Assembly: GCA_023404705.1 (NCBI GenBank)
Contig: JAEYAU010000083.1
Location: forward strand, 1 to 64,000
Direction: 5' to 3'
Source of the DNA: Pseudomonadota bacterium
Lineage (GTDB): Bacteria; Pseudomonadota; Alphaproteobacteria; Rhizobiales; Xanthobacteraceae
Length of the DNA: 64,000 bases
The notes under the pieces were generated by a model, which made no database searches, was not told the DNA's origin, and saw nothing but the letters and a program-made list of their open reading frames with translations. A program made the translations under genes and the position numbers. Positions 54,350 to 62,429 of this stretch are shown piece by piece. Positions within the stretch are counted from its first letter, which is position 1, and each line of letters begins with the position of its first letter.

Positions 54350-55863
54350 GACCGGGATCCGCGCCCTGGTTGCTGCATCACGAGCTGCGCGTCGGCTGGC
54401 GCGCTTTGCGTGGCCGCACCGGGCCGGTCTGGCTCACGGTCCTCGCGGTGATCAGCCTCGGCCTCATGCACATGGCGGCCGTGCCGATCGCCTGGATGCA
54501 CGGCGAGATGCCGCTGGTGGCGGCCGACGAGGCGCATGTCGCGGTCACGGGCGCGCTGCTCTTCGCGCTGTTCGGCATGATCTCGACCGGCGTGGTCGCG
54601 GCCGTTCAACTCATCTATGCGCGCGGCGACATGGATTTGATCCTGTCCTCGCCGATCCGTCCGCAGACCGTGATCGCGGTGCGCGCCATCGCGATCGCGG
54701 CGTCGCTGCTCGCGCTCTCGGCGCTGGTCGCGCTGCCCTTCGCCAACATCTTCGCGCTGTTCGGCCATCCGCGCTTCCTCGTCGCTTATCTCGTGATGCC
54801 CTCCCTGGCGCTGATCGCGACTTGTGCCAGCCTCGCGCTCGCCCATGCGGTGTTCCGCCTGATCGGCGCGCAGCGCACGCGGCTGACCGCGCAGCTGCTC
54901 GCCGGCGTCATCGCGCTCGCCTTCGCGCTGCTGCCGCAGCTCCCGAGCCTGTTGATGGGGCACGATGAATCGCCCTTCGGCGTACTCGCGCTGCTCGCCG
55001 CCCATCTGCCGGGCCCGGACGCCTGGATCTGGCTGCCCGCGCATGCCGCCATGGGCGAGCCGGGGCCGCTCGCGGCCGCGATCCTCGTCAGCCTCGCGCT
55101 CTTCTGGTTCACCACGCGCACGCTCGCCGACGGGCTGATCGCCGATGCCGTGACGGCGGCCGGCACCGCCACGGTCGCGAGACGGCGCGCCAGTTCGCAT
55201 GTCTTCACGGGGCACATCTCCGCGATCCTGCGCCGCAAGGAGCTCACGCTGCTGGCACGCGATCCCTGGCTGCTCGCCAAGATCACCTCGCAGATGCTGT
55301 TCCTCGTCCCGGTCGTGCTGCTGATGTTGAACACGGAAGGCGCTGTCGCGTCTCCGGCTTGGCTGCTCGTCATCATCCTGGCCGGCAATCTCGGCGGCAG
55401 CTTCGGCTGGGTGACGGTTTCGGGCGAGGACGCGCCGGACCTGCTCGCCGCCGCGCCGATCCGCCGCTTCGACGTGTTGCGCGCCAAGGTGGAGGCCGCG
55501 CTCATCGCGGTGGCGCTGGTGGTCACGCCGCCTTTGGTCGTGGCGGCGCTGCACACGCCTTGGCTCGGCCTCACGCTCATGGTCTGCAGCGCCGGCAGCG
55601 CGCTCTCGGGTGCGTTGATCAGCGTGCTGTTTCCGAGCCCCGGCCGGCGTGCCGATTTCCATCAGCGCGGCAAGGGCAATGCCGTGGTCGTCATGTGCGA
55701 GATGATGATGTCCGGCGCCTGGGCGCTGCCGGGCTATCTCATGCTCCACCGCAGTTTGTGGGCGCTTCCCGTCGCGCTCGTGCTCCTATCGCTGCCGGCT
55801 CTTTTCAAAGGGCTGGGATCGCGACTACGTAGAACCCGTTCGATCGAATCGCGCCCCGCGTGA
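54346..55863 (+). CDS. Membrane component of an ABC-2-type transporter
   Basis: A 505-residue polytopic inner-membrane protein with about ten to twelve hydrophobic segments and a short charged N-terminus, coupled to the ATPase gene (ATGA). The segments LQLIYARGDMDLILSSPI-like VQLIYARGDMDLILSSP and ILRRKELTLLARDPWLLAKI are conserved cytoplasmic loops of this permease type. No specific cargo is suggested. It starts within the ATPase stop and ends 18 bases before the iron alcohol dehydrogenase gene. Confidence 0.85.
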   Translation: MRPGSAPWLLHHELRVGWRALRGRTGPVWLTVLAVISLGLMHMAAVPIAWMHGEMPLVAADEAHVAVTGALLFALFGMISTGVVAAVQLIYARGDMDLILSSPIRPQTVIAVRAIAIAASLLALSALVALPFANIFALFGHPRFLVAYLVMPSLALIATCASLALAHAVFRLIGAQRTRLTAQLLAGVIALAFALLPQLPSLLMGHDESPFGVLALLAAHLPGPDAWIWLPAHAAMGEPGPLAAAILVSLALFWFTTRTLADGLIADAVTAAGTATVARRRASSHVFTGHISAILRRKELTLLARDPWLLAKITSQMLFLVPVVLLMLNTEGAVASPAWLLVIILAGNLGGSFGWVTVSGEDAPDLLAAAPIRRFDVLRAKVEAALIAVALVVTPPLVVAALHTPWLGLTLMVCSAGSALSGALISVLFPSPGRRADFHQRGKGNAVVVMCEMMMSGAWALPGYLMLHRSLWALPVALVLLSLPALFKGLGSRLRRTRSIESRPA

Positions 55864-55881
55864 CGCGGGCAGGAGAGACAT

Positions 55882-57039
55882 ATGCAGCTTCGCGCCAACT
55901 GGAATTATCCGACCTCGGTCCGCTTCGGCGCCAAGCGCATCGCCGAATTGCCCGATGCCGTGCGCGCCGCCGGCATGTCGAACCCGCTCTTCGTCACCGA
56001 TCCGACGCTCGCCGCGCTGCCGATGACCCGCGAGGTGACGGCGCAGCTCGACGCCTCCGGCATCTCCCACAAGGTGTTCAGCGATATCCGCCCGAACCCG
56101 ATCGACACCAACATCACGGCGGGTGTCGCGGCCTTCAAGGCCGGACAGCATGACGGCGTGATCGCTTTCGGCGGCGGCTCGGCCCTCGATGCCGGCAAGC
56201 TGATCGCCTTCATGGCGGGCCAGACGCGGCCGATCTGGGACTTCGAGGATATCGGCGACTGGTGGACGCGCGCAAATGCCGACGGCATCGCGCCGATCGT
56301 CGCGGTGCCGACCACGGCGGGCACAGGCTCCGAGGTTGGCCGCGCCGGTGTCGTGACAAATCCCGCTACGCACACCAAGAAGATCATCTTCCATCCCGCC
56401 ATGATGCCGAAGGTGACGATCTGCGATCCCGAGCTCACCGTGGGTATGCCGCCGATCATCACGGCCGGCACCGGCATGGACGCCTTCTCGCACTGCCTCG
56501 AAGCCTATTGCGGCACATTCTATCACCCGCTGGCCGACGGCATCGCGCTCGAAGGCATGCGGCTCGTGAAGGAGAACCTCGCGGTCGCCGTGAAGGACGG
56601 CAAAAATCTCGAAGCTCGCGCGCACATGATGTCGGCCGCCGCCATGGGCGCGACCGCCTTTCAGAAAGGACTCGGCGCCATCCACGCGCTCTCGCATCCG
56701 GTCGGCTCGCTGCACGACACGCATCACGGCCTGACCAACGCAGTCTTCGCGCCCTATGTCGTGATGTTCAATCGCAAGGAGATCGAGGACAAGATCAAGC
56801 GGGTCTCGGCCTATCTCGGATTGCGCCCGAACTTCCGCGCCTTCCTCGACTGGCTGCTGGAGCTGCGCGCCGAGATCGGCGTGCCGCACACGCTCGCGGG
56901 CCTTAACGTCGGCGAGGAGAAGATCGAGCAGATCGTCGAGATGGCGCCGAAGGATCCGACCGCTGGCGGCAATCCCGTGACCTTCGACAAGCGCGCCGCG
57001 CGCACTGTGTTCAAGCGCGCGCTGGAAGGAAGGCTTTGA
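55882..57039 (+). CDS. Iron-containing alcohol dehydrogenase
   Basis: A 385-residue group III alcohol dehydrogenase. Metal ligands are Asp200, His204 (GTGMDAFSHCLEAY), His268 (LGAIHALSH) and His282 (DTHHG); the NAD site is FGGGSALDAGK and PTTAGTGSE. The N-terminus MQLRANWNYPTSVRFGA is typical of an unassigned subgroup found beside aldehyde dehydrogenases and amine genes. It probably interconverts an alcohol and an aldehyde of the same pathway as the dehydrogenase at 52214. A family D repeat follows. Confidence 0.9.
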   Translation: MQLRANWNYPTSVRFGAKRIAELPDAVRAAGMSNPLFVTDPTLAALPMTREVTAQLDASGISHKVFSDIRPNPIDTNITAGVAAFKAGQHDGVIAFGGGSALDAGKLIAFMAGQTRPIWDFEDIGDWWTRANADGIAPIVAVPTTAGTGSEVGRAGVVTNPATHTKKIIFHPAMMPKVTICDPELTVGMPPIITAGTGMDAFSHCLEAYCGTFYHPLADGIALEGMRLVKENLAVAVKDGKNLEARAHMMSAAAMGATAFQKGLGAIHALSHPVGSLHDTHHGLTNAVFAPYVVMFNRKEIEDKIKRVSAYLGLRPNFRAFLDWLLELRAEIGVPHTLAGLNVGEEKIEQIVEMAPKDPTAGGNPVTFDKRAARTVFKRALEGRL

Positions 57040-57067
57040 AGCTCTTCCGATGCGATTGATCCACACT

Positions 57068-57152
57068 CCGTTCGTGCCCGCGAAAGCGGGCATCCAGGGC
57101 CGCATTCTCAGTGACCAGCCGCTCTGGGTCCCGCTTGCGCGAGGACGAACGG
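57068..57152. repeat. Interspersed inverted repeat (family D)
   Basis: CCGTTCGTGCCCGCGAAAGC at the left and TCCCGCTTGCGCGAGGACGA near the right end (CGAACGG last), an 85-bp member of the CCGTTCGTCCCCGCGAAAGC-type palindromes widespread in Bradyrhizobiaceae. It lies between convergent genes and may act as a terminator for both. Confidence 0.8.
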
Positions 57153-57186
57153 AAGATTGTTCGACTCCGCCGAAACGTGCCTGGCT

Positions 57187-57801
57187 CTAGACGAAAGCTT
57201 CGAAACCGTCGTGCGGCAGGCGCGCGAGATCTTCGGGCCGATCGATGTCGAACAGCGTCTCGAGCTCGCGCGCCGAAAGGCTGAGGCTCGCGATGCGCTT
57301 GCGCGTTTCCGCGAGCACGGTGTCGGTGCTCCAAATCATGTCGCTGAAGAGCGCAGGCTGCGGCGCGTTCATGCCGATGAGAACGTAGCCACCGTCCTCG
57401 GCCGGAATGAGCACCACGTCATGTTCGCGCAACCCCGCCGCGGCAGCGCGCAGATGATCGGGCGTGAGCGCCGGGCAATCGGTGCCGATCACCAGCGTCG
57501 GTCCCGCGATCGCGGCGAGCATGCGCGCGCCGAGATCGCCGTCAGGCTGGCGTGCGAAACGGATGCGATACTGGCTGACGAGCTCGCGAAAGCTCGCATG
57601 CCGGATGTCGGGGGTGCCCCAGAGCGTGACCGCGCCGAGCTTGGCCGCGCAGGCGGTCGCGACCGCGCGCTCGGTCAGCCGCTCCTGGAGCACGGCGGCG
57701 CCATGCGCGCCGAGCGCCGGCATCAGCCGCGTTTTCGCGAGCCCGGGAATCGGCGCCTTGGCGAGCACCGCGATGCTAGGATTCGCGCGGGACATAGCCA
57801 T
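57187..57801 (-). CDS. TIGR04282 family arsenosugar-type glycosyltransferase (DUF2064)
   Basis: A 204-residue nucleotidyl/glycosyltransferase-fold protein. AVLAKAPIPGLAKTRLMP resembles the CofC/MobA-like N-terminus and VIGTDCPALTPDHL is the hallmark of TIGR04282. The family was defined by co-occurrence with a radical SAM/Cys-rich protein now named ArsS and is annotated as arsenosugar biosynthesis glycosyltransferase. It overlaps the TIGR04283 gene by 26 bases. Confidence 0.88.
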   Translation of the reverse strand: MAMSRANPSIAVLAKAPIPGLAKTRLMPALGAHGAAVLQERLTERAVATACAAKLGAVTLWGTPDIRHASFRELVSQYRIRFARQPDGDLGARMLAAIAGPTLVIGTDCPALTPDHLRAAAAGLREHDVVLIPAEDGGYVLIGMNAPQPALFSDMIWSTDTVLAETRKRIASLSLSARELETLFDIDRPEDLARLPHDGFEAFV

Positions 57802-58471
57802 AGCGTCGCGCCAGCGCGTCGGGCTTTGCGCCGAAGTAGTAGGCGAGCCGCAGCCTCCACATCAGCAGGATGGTGCGCAGGACGCCGCGCGTCTCCCAGC
57901 GTCGGCCGGACGTGGTCGCGCGCTCCGCGACGCAGGCTGGCCGCGACACGTGCTTGAGCGCCGCCGACATCGCGATGTCCTCCATCAGCGCAATGTCCGG
58001 AAAGCCGTTCACGGCCGCGAAAGTCTCGCGCTTGATGAACGTGGCCTGGTCGCCCGTGGCGATGCCGGTGATCCGCGAGCGCCAATTCATCAGCTGCGCC
58101 ACCACGGGCAGCAACCAATGCTCTCCCGCGATCGCCACGTCGAAGCGTCCCCACGCGCGGCCGCTGCTGTCCAGCGCCTGCGCGACAAGCGCATCCGCAT
58201 TGTCCGGCAGCCGCGTGTCGGCGTGCAGAAACAGCAGGACGTCGCCGCGCGCCATGGCGGCGCCGGCGTTCATCTGCGCGGCGCGTCCGCGCCGCGCCGT
58301 GAAAGCGCGATCGCAATGGATGGCGGCAAGCCTGAGCGTGTCGTCGCGGCTGCCGCCGTCGACCACGATCACCTCGGCACCGCGCGCGCGCAACGGCGCG
58401 AGCGCGGTGAGCGCATCGACGATACCGGCGGCTTCGTTCAGCACCGGCACGATGATCGAGAGCGTCTGCAA
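57776..58471 (-). CDS. TIGR04283 family arsenosugar-type glycosyltransferase (GT2)
   Basis: A 231-residue family 2 glycosyltransferase. LSIIVPVLNEAAGIVDAL, VIVVDGGSRDDT (DxD-like), RAAQMNAGAAMARGDVLLFLHADT and DQATFIKRETF are the defining blocks of TIGR04283. It is cytoplasmic or peripherally membrane-bound. It starts 4 bases after the phosphoesterase-like gene and overlaps the TIGR04282 gene, placing all four genes of the arsenosugar-type cluster in one operon. Confidence 0.9.
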   Translation of the reverse strand: MQTLSIIVPVLNEAAGIVDALTALAPLRARGAEVIVVDGGSRDDTLRLAAIHCDRAFTARRGRAAQMNAGAAMARGDVLLFLHADTRLPDNADALVAQALDSSGRAWGRFDVAIAGEHWLLPVVAQLMNWRSRITGIATGDQATFIKRETFAAVNGFPDIALMEDIAMSAALKHVSRPACVAERATTSGRRWETRGVLRTILLMWRLRLAYYFGAKPDALARRYGYVPRES

Positions 58472-58475
58472 GCCG

Positions 58476-59450
58476 TCAGGACCGTGCGCGCCGGATCGTA
58501 TGCTCCGGCCCGCTCATGATACGCCCGAAATAGGAGGCGCGCGCGGGCGATCCTTCGGGCCAGCGGGCAAGGAAGCGATCGAGAAAGGCCGTCATGTCGA
58601 ACTCGACCGCGAGAGCGTCGACGAAGACCTCGTCCTGCACGGCGCCGTAGAGCGGAGCGTGCGGCGAAGGCGTCGTGCCGATACGTGTGATCACCCCGAA
58701 CCGGCTGTCGGCGAAATTGGCCATGCCGGCGGAGCCGTTGTTGATCACGTCGAGGCGGCCCGCCGTCAGATCGAAGCTCCGATGCGCCGCGAGGCAGGTG
58801 TGCGTGCAGGCGAACAGATCGACTTGCGCGGCGCGGCGGACGGCGTCGAGCCACGGCAATGCAGCTTCGTCGTCGAGCTCGTCATGAGCGAAGCGCCAGC
58901 CCGCGAGGGACTCGGCATCGCCGTGCACGATGCCGACGCGAAGATCGCCGACCCGGGCGACGAGATGCATCGGCAGCGCGCCGAGCCGCGCCGCCTCGAT
59001 GGGCGTCGCGACGCCACGGAGCTCGCCGAGGATCACGTTCGACCATGCCACGACCGTGTCCGAGACCGAAGACGGATAGGCGCAGCCGCAGCCCGCGCCG
59101 ACGTCAGCCGGACGCGCGATCTCGGTCTCGATATTGCCGCGCAGCGCCGGGTAAGGCGCGATGCGGCGCTCCATCTCGGCGAACCAGTCGGGCGCGGCAT
59201 CGAACCAGTGGAAGTCGCCGTTGAAGACGATGGTCACGGGCGCGTGCTCGGCCGCCGCCATGCGCTCGATCGTGTCGAGCGCCGCGAGATTGCCGTAGAG
59301 CCCGCCGACCACGTAGAGCAACTCGGCCGAGAGGTCCGGTGCGCGGTTCAGCTCGGCCGGCGCATAGCGGTAGTCGCGTGGACACATGCGGCCCGCGCCC
59401 GCATCGGCGCGCGCGCCAGCGAGGCCGCCCGCATCCGTCTCGATCCTCAT
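58476..59450 (-). CDS. Degenerate metallophosphoesterase-fold protein of the ars cluster
   Basis: A 324-residue calcineurin-like protein. Later motifs are recognisable (FNGDFHWFD, RGNIETE, GIVHGD, ACTHTCLA), but the first metal motif, normally GD-x-HGN, reads VGGLYGN: both metal ligands Asp and His are missing, and GNIE replaces GNHD. A Cys-rich turn GCGCAY lies at about 120-125. It may bind metal differently or have lost phosphatase activity. ATGA overlap with arsS upstream and a 4-base gap to the GT2 gene show it is part of that pathway. The start at 59450 is set by the overlap. Confidence 0.8.
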   Translation of the reverse strand: MRIETDAGGLAGARADAGAGRMCPRDYRYAPAELNRAPDLSAELLYVVGGLYGNLAALDTIERMAAAEHAPVTIVFNGDFHWFDAAPDWFAEMERRIAPYPALRGNIETEIARPADVGAGCGCAYPSSVSDTVVAWSNVILGELRGVATPIEAARLGALPMHLVARVGDLRVGIVHGDAESLAGWRFAHDELDDEAALPWLDAVRRAAQVDLFACTHTCLAAHRSFDLTAGRLDVINNGSAGMANFADSRFGVITRIGTTPSPHAPLYGAVQDEVFVDALAVEFDMTAFLDRFLARWPEGSPARASYFGRIMSGPEHTIRRARS

Positions 59451-60421
59451 TCGGCCGCTTCCTTCAGCGCGCCGCCGCAGCTCGAGCCCTGGCCGGCCGT
59501 GCAGCCGAAGCAGTGCCCTGCGACGCGCACCGGATTGTTCGCGAGGTCGACCTCGATCAGGTCGCGCAGATGCACCTGCGTGTTCGCGCCGTGCGTCAGC
59601 GGCAGATCGAGCATCTGATTGAAGTCGCAATCATAGACATGGCCGCGCCAGTCGACCGAGATGAGGCGGCGGCACATGACGTTCTCGAGATTGGCGTCGA
59701 GATGCGCGTGCTGGAGCAGATCCAGATATTTGTCGAACTCGCCCTTGGCCAGCAGGATCGCGCCGAAGCGTTGGATCGGCATGTTGGCGAGCGTGTAAAG
59801 ATTGTTGAACACGATGCCGAAGCGTTCGCCGAGCTCGCGCTTGTAGTCGGCTTCGAGCGCGGCCTGCGGCGGCGGCAGCGAGGGCCCGAGCGGATTGTAG
59901 ACGAGGTTGAGCATGAGGCCCGTCTCGTCGCGGCCGTAGCCGAGCGCGTTGAGGCGCTGCAAGCCGCGGATCGAGCCCTCGTAGACGCCCTTGCCGCGCT
60001 GCTTGTTCACATTGTCCTCGAGATAACAGGGCATCGAGGCGACGATCTCGACCTGCTGCGCAGCGAGGAATTCGGCGAGATCCTCGTGGCCCGGCTGCTC
60101 CAGGATCGTGAGATTGCAGCGGTCCATGACGCGCACGCCCATGTCGCGCGCGCCCGTCACCATGCGACGAAAATGCGGATTGAGCTCCGGCGCGCCACCC
60201 GTGATGTCGATGGTCGAGATGCGCTGCCGCGCGAGGAACGCGAGCACCACGTCGACGGTCTCGCCGGCCATCTCCTCGGTGCGGCTCGGTCCGGCATTCA
60301 CATGGCAGTGCACGCAGGACTGGTTGCAGCGATACCCGACATTGACCTGCAACGTATCGAGCCGGCCGCGGCGAAGGGCAGGAAAGGGGATCTTGTCGAG
60401 CAGCGGCCACGTATCACGCAT
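59447..60421 (-). CDS. arsS: Arsenosugar biosynthesis radical SAM protein ArsS
   Basis: A 324-residue radical SAM enzyme. The [4Fe-4S] cysteines are Cys32, Cys36 and Cys39 (CNQSCVHC); ITGGAPELNPHF is the SAM-binding GGE-like motif; the C-terminal Cys-rich domain (DUF3641) ends CFGCTAGQGSSCGG, which in some relatives contains selenocysteine. ArsS catalyses adenosylation of dimethylarsenite on the route to arsenosugars. The start at 60421 is used; an in-frame codon at 60502 adds 27 atypical residues. It is the first gene of the minus-strand operon. No arsM lies beside it in this window. Confidence 0.9.
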   Translation of the reverse strand: MRDTWPLLDKIPFPALRRGRLDTLQVNVGYRCNQSCVHCHVNAGPSRTEEMAGETVDVVLAFLARQRISTIDITGGAPELNPHFRRMVTGARDMGVRVMDRCNLTILEQPGHEDLAEFLAAQQVEIVASMPCYLEDNVNKQRGKGVYEGSIRGLQRLNALGYGRDETGLMLNLVYNPLGPSLPPPQAALEADYKRELGERFGIVFNNLYTLANMPIQRFGAILLAKGEFDKYLDLLQHAHLDANLENVMCRRLISVDWRGHVYDCDFNQMLDLPLTHGANTQVHLRDLIEVDLANNPVRVAGHCFGCTAGQGSSCGGALKEAAE

Positions 60422-60536
60422 GCAGGCACCTCCGGATTCGGCCGCAAAGCTCTCACACGCACGCGCGCGCGTCACCCTGCGGCACGGGACGCATGGGGAC
60501 AATTCCCCGTGACGCCCGCGTGACCGTGCCGATACG

Positions 60537-61301
60537 TCAATGCGTGCCGCTCGCAGCGGTTGCGGTTCCGCCCGCGAACGCGATCCGGCCGAAGCCCGGG
60601 AGTTTCACGGCGGGCTCGCGGATATCGAGGCCCGCGACGAGACCCAGAATGTTGAGCTCGAGGCCCTCGACCCAGGCGAGCTTGAAGCCGAGCAGGCCCC
60701 AGAGACTCATCTCGACGCCGGTGCGGCTCGCCGTGAGTCCGGCCATGAACCCGTCGTGATAATCCTTGCCGACCGCGTTCGGCAGCATAGCGACCTGCAG
60801 CTCGGGGACCGCACGCAGCACGGTCGCGACGAAGGTATTGCTGTTCGGGCCCGGCCAGGCGCGGTAGTCGCCGGCGTTGCGGTATGAATACGCCTTGATC
60901 GCGGTCTCGATCTTCGGGATCGCGGCGGCCGCGGCCTCGCCGCGGATGTCGGCGACGACGCGCGGCATGTCGCTGAACCAGCGGCCGTCGGCGTCCCAGC
61001 CGTCCTTGCGCACCGGATTGCCCCAGCCGACCACGTCGTAGCGGGTCCAGCGCGTCGCATTGGCGGGCTTCACCACGATCCAGCTATGGACTGCGAACAG
61101 GCCTTTCCAGCGGCCGGTGCGCCCTGCCAGCACCAGCACGCGCGCCTCCGGAACACTGGCGGCCGGCTGCAGCAGGCCGGCGCTCGACCAGTCGGCGCGG
61201 CCCCAACTCGCCGGGCGCTCCTCGGCCATATAGAGGCCGGCGCCGACCGCGAGAGGAGTGATGAAGAGAATCAGAAAGGCGAGCAGAAAGGTCTTCAACA
61301 T
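60537..61301 (-). CDS. DUF3750 domain protein
   Basis: A 254-residue protein with an N-terminal membrane anchor or signal (LKTFLLAFLILFITPLAVGAG) and a periplasmic domain typical of DUF3750: HSWIVVKPANATRWTRYDVVGWG, AYSYRNAGDYRAWPGPNSNTF and a GHDWDG-like DGFMAGLTAS. Function unknown; the conserved His, Tyr, Trp and Asn resemble those of cysteine-less hydrolase-like domains, but no reaction is assigned. It is divergent from the asparaginase gene (65 bases). The start at 61301 is preferred to upstream in-frame ATGs. Confidence 0.8.
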   Translation of the reverse strand: MLKTFLLAFLILFITPLAVGAGLYMAEERPASWGRADWSSAGLLQPAASVPEARVLVLAGRTGRWKGLFAVHSWIVVKPANATRWTRYDVVGWGNPVRKDGWDADGRWFSDMPRVVADIRGEAAAAAIPKIETAIKAYSYRNAGDYRAWPGPNSNTFVATVLRAVPELQVAMLPNAVGKDYHDGFMAGLTASRTGVEMSLWGLLGFKLAWVEGLELNILGLVAGLDIREPAVKLPGFGRIAFAGGTATAASGTH

Positions 61302-61366
61302 GATGGCCTTGACGTGGGGGACCATTCCGACCGAACTGTGGCACCAATGCTTGCTAGACATTACAG

Positions 61367-62377
61367 ATGAGCAATCCGGTTCTTGTCGAGGCCCTTCGCG
61401 GGCCGCTGGTCGAAAGTCGCCACCGCGCCGCGGTGGCCGTGGTCGATGCGGAAGGGCGCAGCGTCCTGACGCTCGGTGATGTGGATCAGCCGGTCTATCC
61501 GCGCTCCGCCGTGAAGCCCTTGCAGGCGCTGCCGCTGGTCGAGTCCGGCGCCGCCGACCGCTACGGCTTCGGCCCCGAGGAGCTGGCGCTTTCCTGTGCG
61601 TCACATGGCGGCGAGCCCGCGCATGTGGCGGTCGCCTCCCGCATGTTGGCGGCGGCCGGGCTCGACGTCGCGGCGCTCGAATGCGGTACGCACTGGCCGA
61701 GCCATCAGCCCGCCGCGCTGGCCCTGGCGCGCGCCGCGCAGACCCCGACCGCGCTCCACAACAACTGCTCCGGCAAGCATGCGGGCTTCATCTGCCTGGC
61801 CTGTGCGATGGGCGTCGATCACCACGGCTACGTGACCCAGAGTCACCGCGTGCAGCAGGAGGTGCGCGCCGCGATGGAGAACCTCGCGGGGGCTGGCCTC
61901 TCGGAAGACGCCTGCGGCACGGACGGCTGCTCGATACCGACCTGGGCCGTGCCGCTGTCCGCGCTGGCGCTCGCCTTCGCGCGCTTCGCGACCGGGCATG
62001 GCCTCGCGCCCGAGCGCGCAAAGGCCGCGCAGCGCCTGCGCGAGGCCTGTGCGGCAAAGCCCTTCTTTGTCGCCGGGACGGGACGATTCTGCACGCGCCT
62101 CATGGAGCTGCTCGGCGCGCGCGTGCTGGTGAAGACCGGGGCCGAAGGCGTGTTCTGCGGCGCGCTGCCTGATCAGGGACTTGGCTTCGCGGTGAAGTGC
62201 GACGACGGCGCCGGGCGCGCCGCGGAGGTGATCACCGCGGCGCTGGTCGCCCGCTTCCTGCGGCTCGGCGCGGCCGAGGGAACGGCGCTGGACGAGCTGG
62301 TTAATCCGAAGCTGCGCAACTGGAACGGCATCACGGTCGGCGAGATCCGTCTGACCGCGGCGTTTCGCAGAGCATGA
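61367..62377 (+). CDS. Asparaginase, Rhizobium etli type (ReAII-like)
   Basis: A 336-residue asparaginase of the class first found in Rhizobium etli, unrelated to E. coli AnsA/AnsB. The active residues known from ReAII are all present with a shift of one: Ser47 and Lys50 (RSAVKPLQ), Ser79 (SCASHGGE), and the zinc-site Cys134, Lys137 (NNCSGKH) and Cys188 (CGTDGC). It hydrolyses asparagine to aspartate and ammonia. The stop codon lies inside the family B palindrome at 62372-62416, so the last residue (Ala) and stop are supplied by the repeat. Confidence 0.92.
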   Translation: MSNPVLVEALRGPLVESRHRAAVAVVDAEGRSVLTLGDVDQPVYPRSAVKPLQALPLVESGAADRYGFGPEELALSCASHGGEPAHVAVASRMLAAAGLDVAALECGTHWPSHQPAALALARAAQTPTALHNNCSGKHAGFICLACAMGVDHHGYVTQSHRVQQEVRAAMENLAGAGLSEDACGTDGCSIPTWAVPLSALALAFARFATGHGLAPERAKAAQRLREACAAKPFFVAGTGRFCTRLMELLGARVLVKTGAEGVFCGALPDQGLGFAVKCDDGAGRAAEVITAALVARFLRLGAAEGTALDELVNPKLRNWNGITVGEIRLTAAFRRA

Positions 62378-62416
62378 TCCCGAAAAGTGCGAACCGGTTT
62401 TCGGATTAGATCATGC
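62372..62416. repeat. Short interspersed palindrome (family B)
   Basis: Begins GCATGATCCCGAAAAGTGCG and ends GATCATGC, with TTTTCGG inside; 45 bp, second copy of the element at 2927-2977. It overlaps the asparaginase stop codon (62375-62377) and lies between convergent genes. Confidence 0.85.
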
Positions 62417-62429
62417 TCAAACAATAGCT

